Source: Hemerocallis citrina
Taxonomy: Eukaryota > Streptophyta > Magnoliopsida > Asparagales > Asphodelaceae
DNA length: 64,000 nt
Direction of reading: 5' to 3'
NCBI GenBank assembly: GCA_017893485.1
Contig: CM030364.1
Coordinates: 41,782,109 to 41,846,108, forward strand
Positions 45,267 to 57,867 of the stretch are shown piece by piece. The position numbers were made by a program, and so were the translations under genes. The notes beneath the pieces were generated by a model. It was not told where the DNA came from. It saw only the letters and a list, made by a program, of their open reading frames with translations, and searched no databases. Every line of letters starts with the position of its first letter. Position 1 is the stretch's first letter.

Positions 45267-48170
45267 ATGCCGTGCTCTCAATCCGATTCTGAAGCAAGTG
45301 CCTCCGGTAGAGATGAGGTGGATCTTCAGTCGGACACCACATCCTAGGATCTAGACGACCAGATTTTGGACGTGGTGCCGCTCCAAAGCCGCAAGCCACA
45401 CGTGGTAGAGTCCAGCACTACTACTTCTGAGGTTGAGGTATTAGGTGAAGAGGTGGAGGAAAGAGTGGTTGATCAGGAAGGTAGTGAGGAAGGGGTTGAG
45501 GGAGAGGCGGATGAGGGAGGTAGTGAGGAAGGAGAGGCTCTCCCCCCTCTCCCGCCTTTGGCGACACCATCTCCTCTGAAGGCTCCTCGAATTTGGAAGA
45601 AGAAGAGGAAGTGGCACCTACCGGACAGTCCGAGGACACCAGATGAGTTCAAGCCAGTGCACGGGCTCGACGTCCCATACTACAAGAACCCCCGGTCGAT
45701 CAGGATGTATCCTGACGACGTTGAGAACTTAGTTCAATTTGGCATGGAGATATATTCGCTGAGCCCGACCCAAATACAAATGGACAGGGTTCAGTGTGTC
45801 CTGAAAGCTGACTATTTGCCCGTGATAAGGGCCAGCTACTTCATTGGGCGGGAGTACGAGCTGATGATCCTGAGCCCTGGTCTTCGCCCCACCACCGAGT
45901 TAGCCCCCGGCTTCTGTATGTTTCACGAGGATGCCTTCGTCTCGGGCTAAGGTTGCCGTTGCACCTGTTCATCAAGGGTGTGCTGAGGTGGGGGGAGGTC
46001 TGTCCGATGCAGTACAGCCCCAACTCGTGGAAGCAGTTAGTCTGCTTCATTCTGAAGTGTGAAGAGAAGAAGGTGCCTCTAAAGCTGAAGTATTTTGGGG
46101 TCATCTTGGGGTGAGCTCGCTTGGAGATCAGGAGGTCATTTACTACATATCGCCTCGCCCCCATAAGAAAGTGGTGCACGGGCATCCGGATTCCATCAAG
46201 GGGTGGAAGGCCAAGTACTTCGTGGTCAGAAGCGAGGTACCTTGTGAAATTCCTATAGCTTGGAATTTCTACAAGCCGAACCATAAACTCCCGAGGCAGA
46301 GGGACTTGACTGAGGCGGAGTGGACTGATGTTAACAGGATTGTAGAGGGACACAACATCGGTTGGCCGAAATGTGACAGAATCGCACTTAGCCCAGACTA
46401 GACTGAGCCCAGCCGACCCTTGTATGTTTTTGTTTTATTTTTGTTTAACTTTCTGTCTTCCTATTAACATTCCTCTTCTTTCTTGCTGCGATGGACCAGG
46501 CAAAGCTCGACGCACGGAAGGCCCTAAAGGATCTGGCCCAAAAGAGGAGTATCGAGAAGTCGGTGCCAAAGGAGGGGTCTGCCCATGGGGGCTCTGAAGG
46601 CCCTTCAGAGAGGCCCCATAAGAGGGCGAAGGTCCTCTCTGTCAATGAAGCGCTAGATTCGGTGCCGAGCTCCAGCAGCCGCAAAGTTGTGGAGGTCCTG
46701 AAGGCAAGGACCCCCTCCTTGCGACCCGACGCCCAGGAGATGGTGGGCAAGAGGGGGCTAAGGCCTTTCACCCCGACCTGGTCAGTGAAGGAGGGCGACT
46801 AACTGGCGGAGGGCCCGATCTCGGTCGAGGTTGAAGATAACCTCTCCACAGTGCGCGACTGATTCATCTTGGCAACCGAGACAGTCGAGATGTGCTACAT
46901 GAAGTGGGCTGAAGCCCATGTGGTGGTAAGTGTTGGTTTGCCTGTTTTAGCTTTTTTGTACTTGGCGTTGTTTTTTGATTTTTGCCTCACTCTCTAATCA
47001 GGCGTCAATGGTCGGGGCGCAGCTACAGAGGTGGTTCGAGAAAGAACTCAAGGTCGAGAAGCGGAATGCCGACAGGTACTTGTGTGAAGCGAAGGACCTG
47101 AAGCTCGAGCTGACGGCAGCTCAGGGGGCGGCGCAGGCCCTTCAAGCCAACCTCGCCTCCCAACAGGACCAGCACCTTCGTGCTTTGGCAGAGATCCGAG
47201 GCAAGGCGGCTGCGGAGTACGAGGAGCTGATAAACGCCTAAGATGAGGCGTATGATCGGGCGAAGGAGCACTTTCTGCTCCTTTACCCTCAAGCGAAAAT
47301 CGACCACCTCCACTACGACTAGCAGCCACTCATGCTTCCACTGACCCCCGGAGGTGAGGGTGACGAGGCGCCGAGAGATCCAAGCATAGAGAGAGAGGTA
47401 GGGGGCGACAGTCGACGAAGAGGTGCAGATCCCCCCTAAGATGTAGTTTTTATATTTTCTTCTTTTTCTTTGTATTTGCCGAGCGCAGACTGGCCACTGC
47501 TTTTTTGTAACTATTTTTTCTGGGATTAATATAATCATGTGTTTTTGGCCGACCTGTTATGACTTGTCGTTTTTGAAAAGCTTGGAGTGAAATCTTATTT
47601 TCTCTCATTTCTGTCAGATGGACGAGACTTTAGGAGCCGACCTCAGTTCTGCCGAGGTCCAGCAACTTCGGAATAGGCTAGAGTCCAAGGAGAGTATCTT
47701 GATTCGTTATCACAAACAGGCCCATGATCGGGAAGCCGCAGTAAGCTATTTCATGAACAAGTCCAAGAGCTCAGTTTAGAGGCGGCGCCTGAAGAAAGCT
47801 ATCGCCGATCGGGACTGGGGGAGTACCGAGACGAACTGGTCGATGTCTGATGCCTCCACCAGGCGACCAACCTCTGAGTCCGTTCTCCGTGAGGTCGTGG
47901 TGGAGAAGGAGCTGGAGATTTAGAGGTTGAAAGTCATGCTCGGCACAGACGGATCTCGGTTCGGCCCTTTTGGGAGAGGTGGCCCCCCTGTATTGGGTTC
48001 CTTACCAACCCTGTATCTGGAAATGGAGAGGCCAGCTGATGCGCAAAGCTCCGTTATCGGGATATCTACACTGGCGATGCCTGTAGTGCCGGACGAGCTC
48101 ACTGGAGGATGGACTTGCTCGGTTGGGCTCGAGATGGTTCGTGTTAGCCAAAAAAGCCCCACGAGAAACA
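45267..48170 (+). pseudogene. Antisense ORF of Tat element: 'putative gypsy type transposon' (PF04195-like) protein, spliced
   Basis: It starts at ATG 45267 (MPCSQSDSEASASG); a TAG at about 45345 and a frameshift at about 45945 break the frame. An acidic Pro-rich part is followed by the domain core: YFIGREYELMILSPGLRPT, then LRLPLHLFIKGVL, PNSWKQLVCFILKCEE and WKAKYFVVRSEVP. This is the pattern of the plant domain annotated as putative gypsy type transposon. Likely GT-AG introns are 46422-46499 and 46926-47001; a third ends at CAG 47615-47617. The exons after 47002 code a coiled coil (KELKVEKRNADRYLCEAKDL, LKLELTAAQGAAQAL). The protein's role in Tat elements is unknown. Its introns and TATA box mean it is a separate transcription unit, antisense to the element. 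Confidence 0.65.
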
Positions 48171-48269
48171 CTTAGGTTGGGGTAAAAAGAACCTTTGTAA
48201 TAATCTCTATTGTACTGTGGCCATTCAAGGCGTTATGATGAATGAAATTTGATTTTTCCATCCCTTCAA

Positions 48270-48560
48270 CTTGTAAGAAAGCTTAGGACGCTGCCTACAG
48301 CGTGAGCCGAATGTCGAGCCCCCGTGCTTTGTAGAAAACTATGGTGTAGCTCTAGGTCATTGCCGAGCGCCTAGCCCATACATCTTGAGAAAGCTAGGGC
48401 GTTGATCGAGATCAATGCCGTATGTCGAGCTCCTATGCTTGTGAGAAAGCTAGGGTGTGACTCGAGGTCATTGTCGAGCGCCTAACCCATATAGCTTGAG
48501 AAAGCTAGGGCATTGCTCGAGATCAATGCCGAATTTCGAGCCCCTATGTTTGTAGAAAAG
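48270..48560. repeat. 57-bp tandem repeat, diverged outlying copies
   Basis: About five diverged units (AAGCTAGGGCGTTG..CGAG, TGCCGAGCGCCTAGCCCATA) on the other side of the antisense gene from the main array, just after the polyprotein stop. Confidence 0.8.
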
Positions 48561-48720
48561 CTATGGTGTGGCGAATGCACAAAAATAAAAATAATAAAGG
48601 AAATGCCAAGGTTCACGCTTTATAATTTACAAAAAAACAAAGCAAAACAAAAGGCATGTAGTAGTGCCGATTACAGGGGGTTGGTTACATAAGCTCGGTT
48701 ACAAGAGGAGTCTAGTCCTC

Positions 48721-51700
48721 TCATTCGAGGAACTTGGTGAGGTGTTCCATGTTCCAGGGCCTCTTCACTATCCTGCCCCCTTGGTCTGTGAGTCGGTACG
48801 TGCCGGGGCGTAGGACTTCGAAGACCTTATACGGGCCCTCCCAATTAGGGGCCAACTTTCACTTTCTGCTGGGGTTGGATACGACTATCTTTCTGAGCAC
48901 GAGGTCACCAAGCTTGATGTCGGTAGGGCGGACCTTCTTGTTATAAATCCTCTCGATCCGTTGTTGGTATATGCTTCTTCTGACGGCGGATTTTTCCATG
49001 ACCTCGTCGATTAGATCCAAATTGGCTCTGAGGTCTGTCGTGTTGTTCCCCTCATTGAAGGCCATGATCCTGGGTGAAGGGAGGTCGATCTCCAAGGGGA
49101 TAACCGCCTCTGTGCCGTAGGTTAGGTTGAACGGTGACTCGCCTGTGGGGATCCTCTTCATCGTCCGGTGTGCCCAGAGTACGCTCGGCAACTCGTCGAC
49201 CCACAGCCCCTTGGATGAATTATCTAACCGCTTCTTGAGGCCTTCAAGGATTTGACGGTTCGCATTTTTGGCCTGGCCGTTTGACTGAGGATGGCATATT
49301 GATGAGAAGCACTGCTGGATACCGATGTCTTCGCAGAACTTCCAAAAGTTCTTGCCTGCAAATTGGGTCCCATTGTCTATGATGAGTACCTGCGGGATCC
49401 CGAACTGACAGATGAAGTGCTTCCAGAAAAATTGCTGAGTTTGGTGTTCTGTGATCGTGGCTAGGGGCTCTGCCTCGATCCATTTGGTGAAGTAGTCGAT
49501 GGCCACCACCAGAAACTTCCTTTGGCCCGTCGCTTTTGGAAAAGGGCCGACCAAGTCCATTCCCCACATAGCTAAGGGGGTTGAACTGACCAGGGAGCGG
49601 AGGTTGGCTTGTGGAAGCCTTTTCACCGAGGAGAACCTTTGGCAAGGGTCGCACCTTTTAACGAGGTCTTGGGTGTCTTGTAACATGGTCGGCTAATAGT
49701 ACCCATGGTTTAGAGCTTTTCTGGCAAGCGACCTTCTCTCCATGTGACACCCCTCGATTCCATCATGCGGTTCCTTCAGAGCGTACTTGGACTTGTCGGG
49801 GGCCAGGCAGCGAAGGTAGGGTTTGCCGTCCGTTATTGTGTACGAGCGCTTGAAGAGTGTCTCGTTGATTATGATGAACCTTTCTGAACTGACCCTGGTC
49901 CTTCTTGCCTCGGCCCGATCTTGAGGAAGCTCGCCCTCTGCCAGGAACTTCTGGATGTGAGTCTTCTAGTTGTCTGGTTGAGGTTCAGTGGTGAGGCAGA
50001 AGGCTTCGGGGAGGTCGATGCTGGGCCTGAGGAGGACATCGATTAGGACGGTGTGGTCGAGGCCTTCGAAGGATGATGGGGCGAGTTTTGACAAGGAATC
50101 ATCCTGGGCATTTTTCTCCTTAGAGATCCATTCCACCGAGGAGAAATCGAAGGACGTCAAGAGCTGCTGGATTACTGCCAAGTATCGGACCATCCGAGCG
50201 TCACGGGCATCATATTCCCCGGTAGTCTGGTTGACCACGATCTGGGAGTCCCTAAAGGCCCTGATTTTCCTGGCCCCAGCCTTGTGCGCTAGGGTGAGCC
50301 CTGCAATTATAGCCTCATATTTTGCCTCATTGTTAGAGGCTGGAAAGTTCAGGCGAAGTGAATACTAGAGAATGAAGTTGTCGAGACCTTTGAAGATGAT
50401 GCCCGTGCCGCTTCCCACCTCACAAGACGAGCCATCGACATAAACTTCCCAAACCAGATATGCCTCTTGAATATCGGACGGCTCGGAGATAGTGCACTCC
50501 GTGATGAATACGGCGAAGGTTTGTCCCTTAATGGCTGTCCTGGACTGGTAGGTGATGTCGTACTGGCTCAGCTCGATCGACCACTTGACTAAGCGGTCAG
50601 AACTCTCAGGCTTGTAGAGGACGACCTTGAGAGGCTGGTCCGTAAGGACCTGGATCGAGTGGGCCTGAAAATAAGGATAGAGCTTTCGCGCGGCCATGAC
50701 TAGGGCGTAGGCAACCTTCTCCATCTTTGCGTATCGGGTCTCAGCCGAGAGTAGAACTTTGCTCACATAGTAGAGAGGCTTCTGAATTCTATCATCTTCC
50801 CGGACGAGCATGGCACTGAGTGCATTTTTCGAGGCTGAGAGGTATAGAAAGAGGGGTTCGCCCGGTTCGGGTTTGCTCAGAAGTAAGGGGTTGGCGAGGT
50901 AGGACTTTAACTGGTCAAACGCATGGTGCTGGGGGTCGCCCCATTCGAAACCTTTCGCTCCCCGCAGAGCCTTGAAGAAGGGAAGGGATTTCTCTCCATA
51001 CTTGGAGAGAAAGCAGCCGATGGCCGCCAGTCTTCCCATGAGCTGTTGAACTTCCTTAATGTTTCTGGGAGGGGCCATGTCAATTATGGACTAAATCGTA
51101 TCGGGATTTGCCTCTATTCCATGCTGGCTAACGATGAACTAGAGAAATTTCCCTGAGAAGACGCCGAAGGCACACTTGGCGGGATTGAGCCTGATGTTGT
51201 GGGACCGAAGGACGCCAAAGGCTTCCTCGAGGTCGGCGACATGGTCCTGCCTTCGTCGGCTTTTGAAGAGCATGTCGTCGACGTATACCTCCATGTTACA
51301 ACCGATCTGATCTTTAAAAACTCGGTTGACAAGTCTCTGGTAGGTGGCTCCGGCATTCTTAAGCCCAAAGAGCATGACCCGATAACAGTAAAGATCCTGG
51401 TCGGTAACGAAGGAAGTTTTGACGATGTCCAGAGGGAACATCCGAATTTGATTATGGCCTTAAAAGGCATCCATGAATGTCAGTAGCTCATGACCCGACG
51501 TTGCGTTGATCAGAGCGTCGATGCTCGGGAGGTGGGAAGGATCATTGGGGCACGCCCTGTAGAGGACCGTGAAGTTTATGCAGATCCTCCAGCTCCCGCT
51601 GACCTTCTTCACCATCATGACGTTAGCCAGCCACTCGGGATAGCTGACCTCTTGAATGAACCGGGCGGACAACAGTTTGTCCACCTCCACATTTACTGCT

Positions 51701-53850
51701 TGTTGCCTCTCTGGGGCGAACTTGCGTCGCTTCTAATGGATCGTCTTGGAACCCGGGGCGATGCTCAGCCTATGCATGATCAGGTCTTCGGAAATTCCGG
51801 GCATGTCGAACGGGGTGCAAGCGAAGAGGTCGATATTGCAGGGGACACAATCAATTAGGCCTAGCCTCAGATCGGAGGAAAGGGAGTGGCTCACACGGAA
51901 TCACTTAGACTTGTCTTCTACCTCGAATAAGACCTCCTCCAATTCATCCGTGGGTTCCGATTCGGGCTGGCTTCTTTCATGTGGGAGCTCGACTGTGTCA
52001 AGGGGAAACACCCCGTCTCCTACCACGGTCATGTAGCACGAACGTGCAGAATCCTGATTCCCTCAGACAACACCGACCTCGAGGTCAGTGGGGAACTTCA
52101 ACTTCAAGTGGTAGGCCGAGGGGACGGCCTGAAACGAGCAGAGCTCGAGTCGACCGAGAATGGCATTGTACGCTGCCTTGATGTTAACCACCATGAAGTC
52201 CATTGATTTGGTCTGTATGATGGGGGTCGTGTCGGCTGTTACATTCAATGACACGATCCCTTCGATTTGTACAAGAATGCCCGAGAACCCATGAAGGGTG
52301 TACCCCACCGGCTTTAGCTTATCTCGGGGGAGCTTGAGGTTCTCAAATACTTCTAAGAAGAGGATGTTAACTGAGCTTCCGTTGTCCACGAGAATTCGGC
52401 GGACTTCAAAATTTGTCATGACGAGGCTGATGATGAAGGCGTCGCAGTGCGGGAGCCGGACTCCCTCCAGGTCTTCTTCGGAGAAGGAGACTGGTCGCTG
52501 CTGAATCTGGGGGGAGGGATGGTCTCGAACAGAGTTAACCTCTCGAACGAAGGCCTTACGGAAAGTATTGGATTCCTCTCCTATGGGTCCACCATGGACG
52601 CAATGTAGGACGGCACGCCCTCCGGTCTCCTCGGGCTTAGGGCCCCACTCGGGTCACCGATTGATCGTTTGAGAGGGAGGCAAAGGCCTCGAATTCCTCG
52701 GATCCCTCCGATCTCTTGGGTTATCTCGGGTGAACTCCCTCAGGTACCCTCATTGGATGAGGGCCTCAATCTCGTCTTTGAGGGCCTGATAGTTGTCCGT
52801 CTCGTGCCATTGTCTCGGTGGAAGCGGCAGTAGAATCTCTGGTCCCGATTCTTGTTGTTGCTCGGTCGGAGAGGGAGTTGGACGATCCCTTTATCCTAGA
52901 TCTTCATCAGGATTGCCGACACGTTCTGGTTCAGTGGTGTATACCTTTCAAAACGGGGGACCGAAGGAATTATTTTCAGACTGGCCGCCTCTTTCGTGAC
53001 TTTCTTGACGGGCTCAACATCGTCTGTCTTGTGCTTCCCCTTAGCTGTGGCTTCTTTGGTGCCCTCATGGTGTAGGACCTTTTCCGTCCGAATGTACTTC
53101 TCGACCCTGTTAAGTAGGTCGGGGAAGTCGATGAGTGGTTTTTTGGCTAAGGAAGCCTTAAGCTGGCCATGGCGAACGTTGTGTCGGAAAGCTGCAGAAG
53201 TGACGCTCACGTCAAGAGAGGAAATAGACCTCGCCTCGGCGATGAACCTCCAAACGAACTCGTGGAGTGACTCCCCTTCCTTTTGTCTGAGGTTTAGAAG
53301 GGACGCGCTTGTCTTCTCACCTTCCTGCTGGTCACGAAGTGGGTCAGGAAGTTTGCTTCTAACTGGTCGAGCAAGAAGATCGAGCCGAAGGTGAGCTTTG
53401 AGGACCATTCCCAAGCCGGACCTCGCAGGGTGGCAGGAAAAGTGCGGCATAGGAGGGGATCCGAAGCGCTATGAATCATCATGAGGATTTTAAACCCTTC
53501 CATGTGATTGGCGGGATCACCATCGCCGTTGTACATCTCAAATTGGGAAGGCCTAAAATTTCTGGGGATCTCGACTTCCATGATTTGAGTGGAGAATGGG
53601 GGCCGGGTCGGCCTATAACCATGGCCTTGCATCGGCCCGCCCTTGTCGAGATAGGCAAGGCGGTTCTCGATCTCCTGGAGGCGTCGAAGGACGGAGTCTT
53701 CCCGTTCTATGGGGAGGGTCGATCAGTGAGATTTGCCTCCTCTGGCTTCTGACCTGGAGTAGGAGTTGTTGCGCGCCTCGGTTCCAGGGCTACCTCAGAT
53801 TGCCTGGAGGATCTCGTTACGAAAGTTTTGGAACTCGGCCCTTGTGATTG
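48721..53850 (-). pseudogene. Tat gag-pro-pol polyprotein of element 2, decayed
   Basis: Minus-strand order: gag 53632-52900 with a frameshift near 53330 (PPFSTQIMEVEIPRNF, ASLLNLRQKEGESL); protease 52419-52063 (LVDNGSSVNILFLEVF); RT about 51690-51100 (WRICINFTVLYRACP, YVDD); RNase H 51078-50575; archaeal-type RNase H about 50450-50030 (VYVDGSSCEVGSG); integrase about 49800-48721. From protease onward one frame is kept, interrupted by stops. Integrase shows KRCDPCQRF, GMDLVGPFP and IIDNGTQFAG, but the third catalytic acid is lysine (NGQAKNANR). It also has a GPY module (NWEGPYKVFEVL) before the natural stop at 48721-48723. The second RNase H likewise has NNEAKYEA for NNEAEYEA. Not functional. 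Confidence 0.87.
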
Positions 53851-54041
53851 GGGCTTGCTCCACCGGGTCACGCGGGGGTGGAGGTCCCCGGGGCGTGTGG
53901 TTATGTGCTGGTTCCCGTTCTAGGGACGGCTGCCTGCGATGGTTCAGGACCGAGTTGGAAGCGGCCCCTCCCCTTGTTCTACTAGCCTGCCAATTCAGGA
54001 TGATGTGCTGTAAATCAGTTGCGATCGAATGAGAGGCACCC

Positions 54042-57000
54042 TGTAGCGCCCCGAATTTCCAATATGATATCTTAGAAATACGTGGCACAATTCCCAGCAT
54101 CAACTTCAATTGCAATAGTAAACATAGCCAAAAACACAGATAATTTTTTATTTCAAACTTCTATTACAACAATTGTTTACAAAACAAAGCGGAATACAAA
54201 ACACCTTGAATTACAATCTTTTCTTTACAACACTTTTTTTGCAATTTTACAAAAGCTCTATTATCTTTCTAGCACAAGCATCCAAATCCCAAGCTATAAG
54301 CACCTACCTATAAAACATGAGGCTAGAGATAACCCTAACCCCCAAAACTACAGGGGTTAGCCATAACGGTGTGAGTGACATAAAAGAAAACAACATAAAT
54401 AAATATAAAGCATAGAGTCATCAACAACATGTATTAACAACATGAATAAATGAAATGAGAAATAACAGTAAGTAAAGCATGAAAACATCAAGGAATACAG
54501 GATAGTAAATAGTAATACATGAAAACATCAAGTGAATCTAGACTAAGTGTCAAGTGTAGGAAAAACAGGAAAACACAAGCATAAAATCAAGTCAAGAAAA
54601 CACAATCGCTATATGCTGACTCTCTAATGCATACTTGTCAGATTCTATGCATTCCATAGTACATAGGTCCGGTGCAAGCCCTTAACGATCTCCACTTTAT
54701 AGGGTTAAACCCCTCGTTATGCAACTAATCCTACTACGGTGATGGAAAACAAGATCTAGAATACTCCGCAAATAGGCACCACAGCCCTCGACGCGCAAGC
54801 ATCATGTAAGATAGCTAAAAAATCGGAGAATCACCTCTCAACCGTGTACCCCACGAATAGGCTTGCAAGGCTCTCGACGTGCAGATACACCAGGTACATT
54901 CCATGAATAGGCTTGTCGACCCTCGACACGCGAATGCACCCTGCATGCTTCGTGAATAGGCATGCAGACCCTTGACACGCGAACATACAAATGTTTTCTC
55001 GAGACAGGACAACAAACAGTCCTGGAACGCATCCGTTGGACTAAACAGATAAGAGCATATACTTACGTTTCCTAAGTTCCATCACATCTCCACTAGTGTC
55101 TGTCCTTAAGTTGGTTATTATTAAAACACAAAAATTCCCATCTCTAGAGTTAGTATATCCTACCGGACTTAAATACTCAACAACAACCCCAAGACCCAAC
55201 TGGTCTAAATCAACAAATCTCAACTACCGGTTCACAGGACTCCCACTCAACTCCTAGAGATATCATCAAGACCAAAACTCACAAATCCATCGTCAAAACG
55301 ATCATATGGAGAAACTTCTCCAATAAACAAAATCCCAAATCTGTTATAAAAATTCAGAATCCAAACCCAACAATAAAATATCTTGAAAACATATATTCTG
55401 TAGAAAGGATAGTATTTAGAATAGTAAGTTACAGATCCAAAAAAAACTTTTAAAGAATCAATCGTTTAAAGAATATCAGGATAACTCAAGAAAACATCAG
55501 TAACAGTTGACTGTAAACAGCAGTCGGTCGACTGTCCAGAGCGAAACTCCAAAACTTCGAGAAAATATCAAAACAAAGCAGAGACAGTCGACTGTAAAAA
55601 TAGGTCAGTCGATTGGTCCACGTAAAATCCAAAGCTTTAAGAAAACATAAATCAGAGCATACCAGTCGACTGTGTAAAGTGGTCAGTCGACTGTCCCGCA
55701 TGAAAATCCAATACATCAAGAAAACACAAATCTGAGCAGTGACAGTCGACTGTATAACCTGGACAGTCAACTATCCCACAGGAAATTTCGAGACTTCTCG
55801 AAAATACTTCATCCAAGACCCCGATAGTCGACTGTCAACATTGGTCAGTCGACTGTCAGTCCTCCAGACTGCAGTTTTAGTTGTGCACATTTCAACCGAT
55901 ACAGAGTTTTACTTTATAAAAACGAATTCTGTAAAAAGGATATTTCTGATATGATCAAATACAACTTATAGGATATACAAAGATCTATAAAAACCAATCA
56001 AAACCACTTGAATTAATCAAAATAGCAGATTTGTTGATTCTCTTCTAAAGGAAACAAATTTGTGCATATATCAAAAGTAGAGTTTTTAAGAATCAATCAT
56101 ACATCAAAATAACTTTGTTTTATATTCCAAACTATATCAATACCAAAATAAGTTGAGATATAGTCAAATCCTTCGAAAACACATAAAACTCAATTTCTTC
56201 AAAAACAACAATGAAATACGATATTCATGTAATTGTTTGTGCATGTTCGTGCACCAAAGAAAACTTCACAAATCCATCAATTAAAAAATAATAATATATT
56301 CAGATTAAAACTTAGTCTTTGAGTAAATTTAATTTCAAGTAAAATCTTTCACAAAATAACAAATCCCCAAATTTATCATAATGCATAGATCCAAATCTAA
56401 ACCCCTCTTTCTCAAAACTCCAAGACTTAATTCTTAGATCCAATAGCCATTAAATTCATCCACTATCATTCACAATAATTTGTCCATGCATATGAGCAAT
56501 CATAACAATCACTAATCAAGTTTCTACTCAACAAAAGTTTCCAAATAGAGTTCATGCATTTATACACAAGTAAAGGTAATCTTTTTATCCACTTTATGCA
56601 ATACCTTCATACAACACTTCTCAACAAGTCAAAACAGCAAATATGAGAGGGAAAACAACCTACTCATGATTTCTAATCAGTTCTTTAACAATCTCAAGTC
56701 AACAAATTAGGGTTCCAATTATCAATAATATAGTTTCATGAAAGGATCCACTTTTAATTCATCTACTCATCAAAAATTTATATATCATCATACAAACTCC
56801 TAGCATGCTTTCTAATCAATTGATCATCACATACAACATACATAAAATAAAACAAAACAAAACATGTCACTCACCTTGTTGAAGAGATCAAACGAAGATA
56901 ATAAAGCAATATGAAAAATCCCTCATTCGCAAGAAATCCAAGATCTTCTGTTTAAATCTCCAAGAAAATAAAATAATGAAATCCCTTGTGTTGTGCAGCA

Positions 57001-57655
57001 AAAGACGGCTGCACTCCACCCTTTTAAATAGGCCGGAATCCAAGTTTTAGGGTTTTTGAATACATTTGCAAAAATACTCCTTTTAAATATAACTTTACAT
57101 ATATAGATCCATATACTTGGAAACTTGATAAAACTAATTTAATTGAGATTTAAAAACAAAAACAACCATCATAAAGTCAGCCGGCACTGTTCAAAAGCCC
57201 AGAAAAATGAATTTGCATTTTTACCCATCAAAATGACAATTTTGCAAAAAGATTCTCTTTTATCAAAACTTGTAAAATAAACTAAATTCATTAAAACAAA
57301 AAGTAAAAATTTTAACCCTGAGTTGACTAGGCATTATATCCAGCCCCAAAATTCAAAAATCTGGAGTTTTCACTCCATCTGGTAATTTTGCACAAAAGTC
57401 CTTTTTTTTGTAATATTTGCAAATAGGTCCAACCATTGTCAGAAAAATCTAGAAAAATCACAAATAATCTCAAATAATAAATAATGAGTTTTCCCAAAAT
57501 AATTTTGGCTTTTGAACTTCCCAAGAAAATATTTGCACGTGTTTTGCACGTGTAAAAAGATAAATTTTCAGAAAAAATTTATTAAATCTCCAAAAATTAT
57601 TTTTAATTCATTTACAAAATTTAAAAATAATATTTTAAAAATACAGGGTACTACA
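54042..57655. mobile_element. Long solo LTR in the leader of Tat element 2
   Basis: Starts TGTAGCGCCCCGAATTTCC and ends GGTACTACA. The flanks CACCC (54037-54041) and CACCT (57656-57660) are a TSD with one mismatch. 3614 bp, non-coding. The head resembles the solo LTR at 13869 (TGTAACACCCCGAATTCC), so it is probably the same chromovirus-like group. It contains five copies of an ~80-bp repeat with GTCGAC palindromes. Confidence 0.7.
55490..55870. repeat. About 80-bp tandem repeat with paired AGTCGACTG palindromes
   Basis: Units centred on AGTCGACTGT at about 55584, 55663, 55743 and 55824, plus a diverged first unit at 55500. Each unit carries two palindromes about 25 bp apart with TCAAGAAAACA-type spacer between units. 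Confidence 0.85.
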
Positions 57656-57846
57656 CACCTGGCCTGGGTCTGGCCTCACCATCGACCCACGGTTGGTTAG
57701 AGCCCTAGGCATCAGCGCGGCTGTGAAGGGGAGGAGGGTCTGGATGACGTCTAGAGGTGACAGCCCTTCTGGCTTTTGAAGCCATGTAAGAGCTCGGATT
57801 TGGGATGACATCCCTGAATGGGATCAGATGGCGTCAGCACCAGAAG

Positions 57847-57865
57847 TTCCCACAGACGACACCAA
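57847..57865 (-). other. Primer-binding site of Tat element 2
   Basis: Minus strand TTGGTGTCGTCTGTGGGAA, two bases inside the 5' LTR. It differs by one base from the site of element 1 (GTGCC). Confidence 0.75.
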
Positions 57866-57867
57866 CC

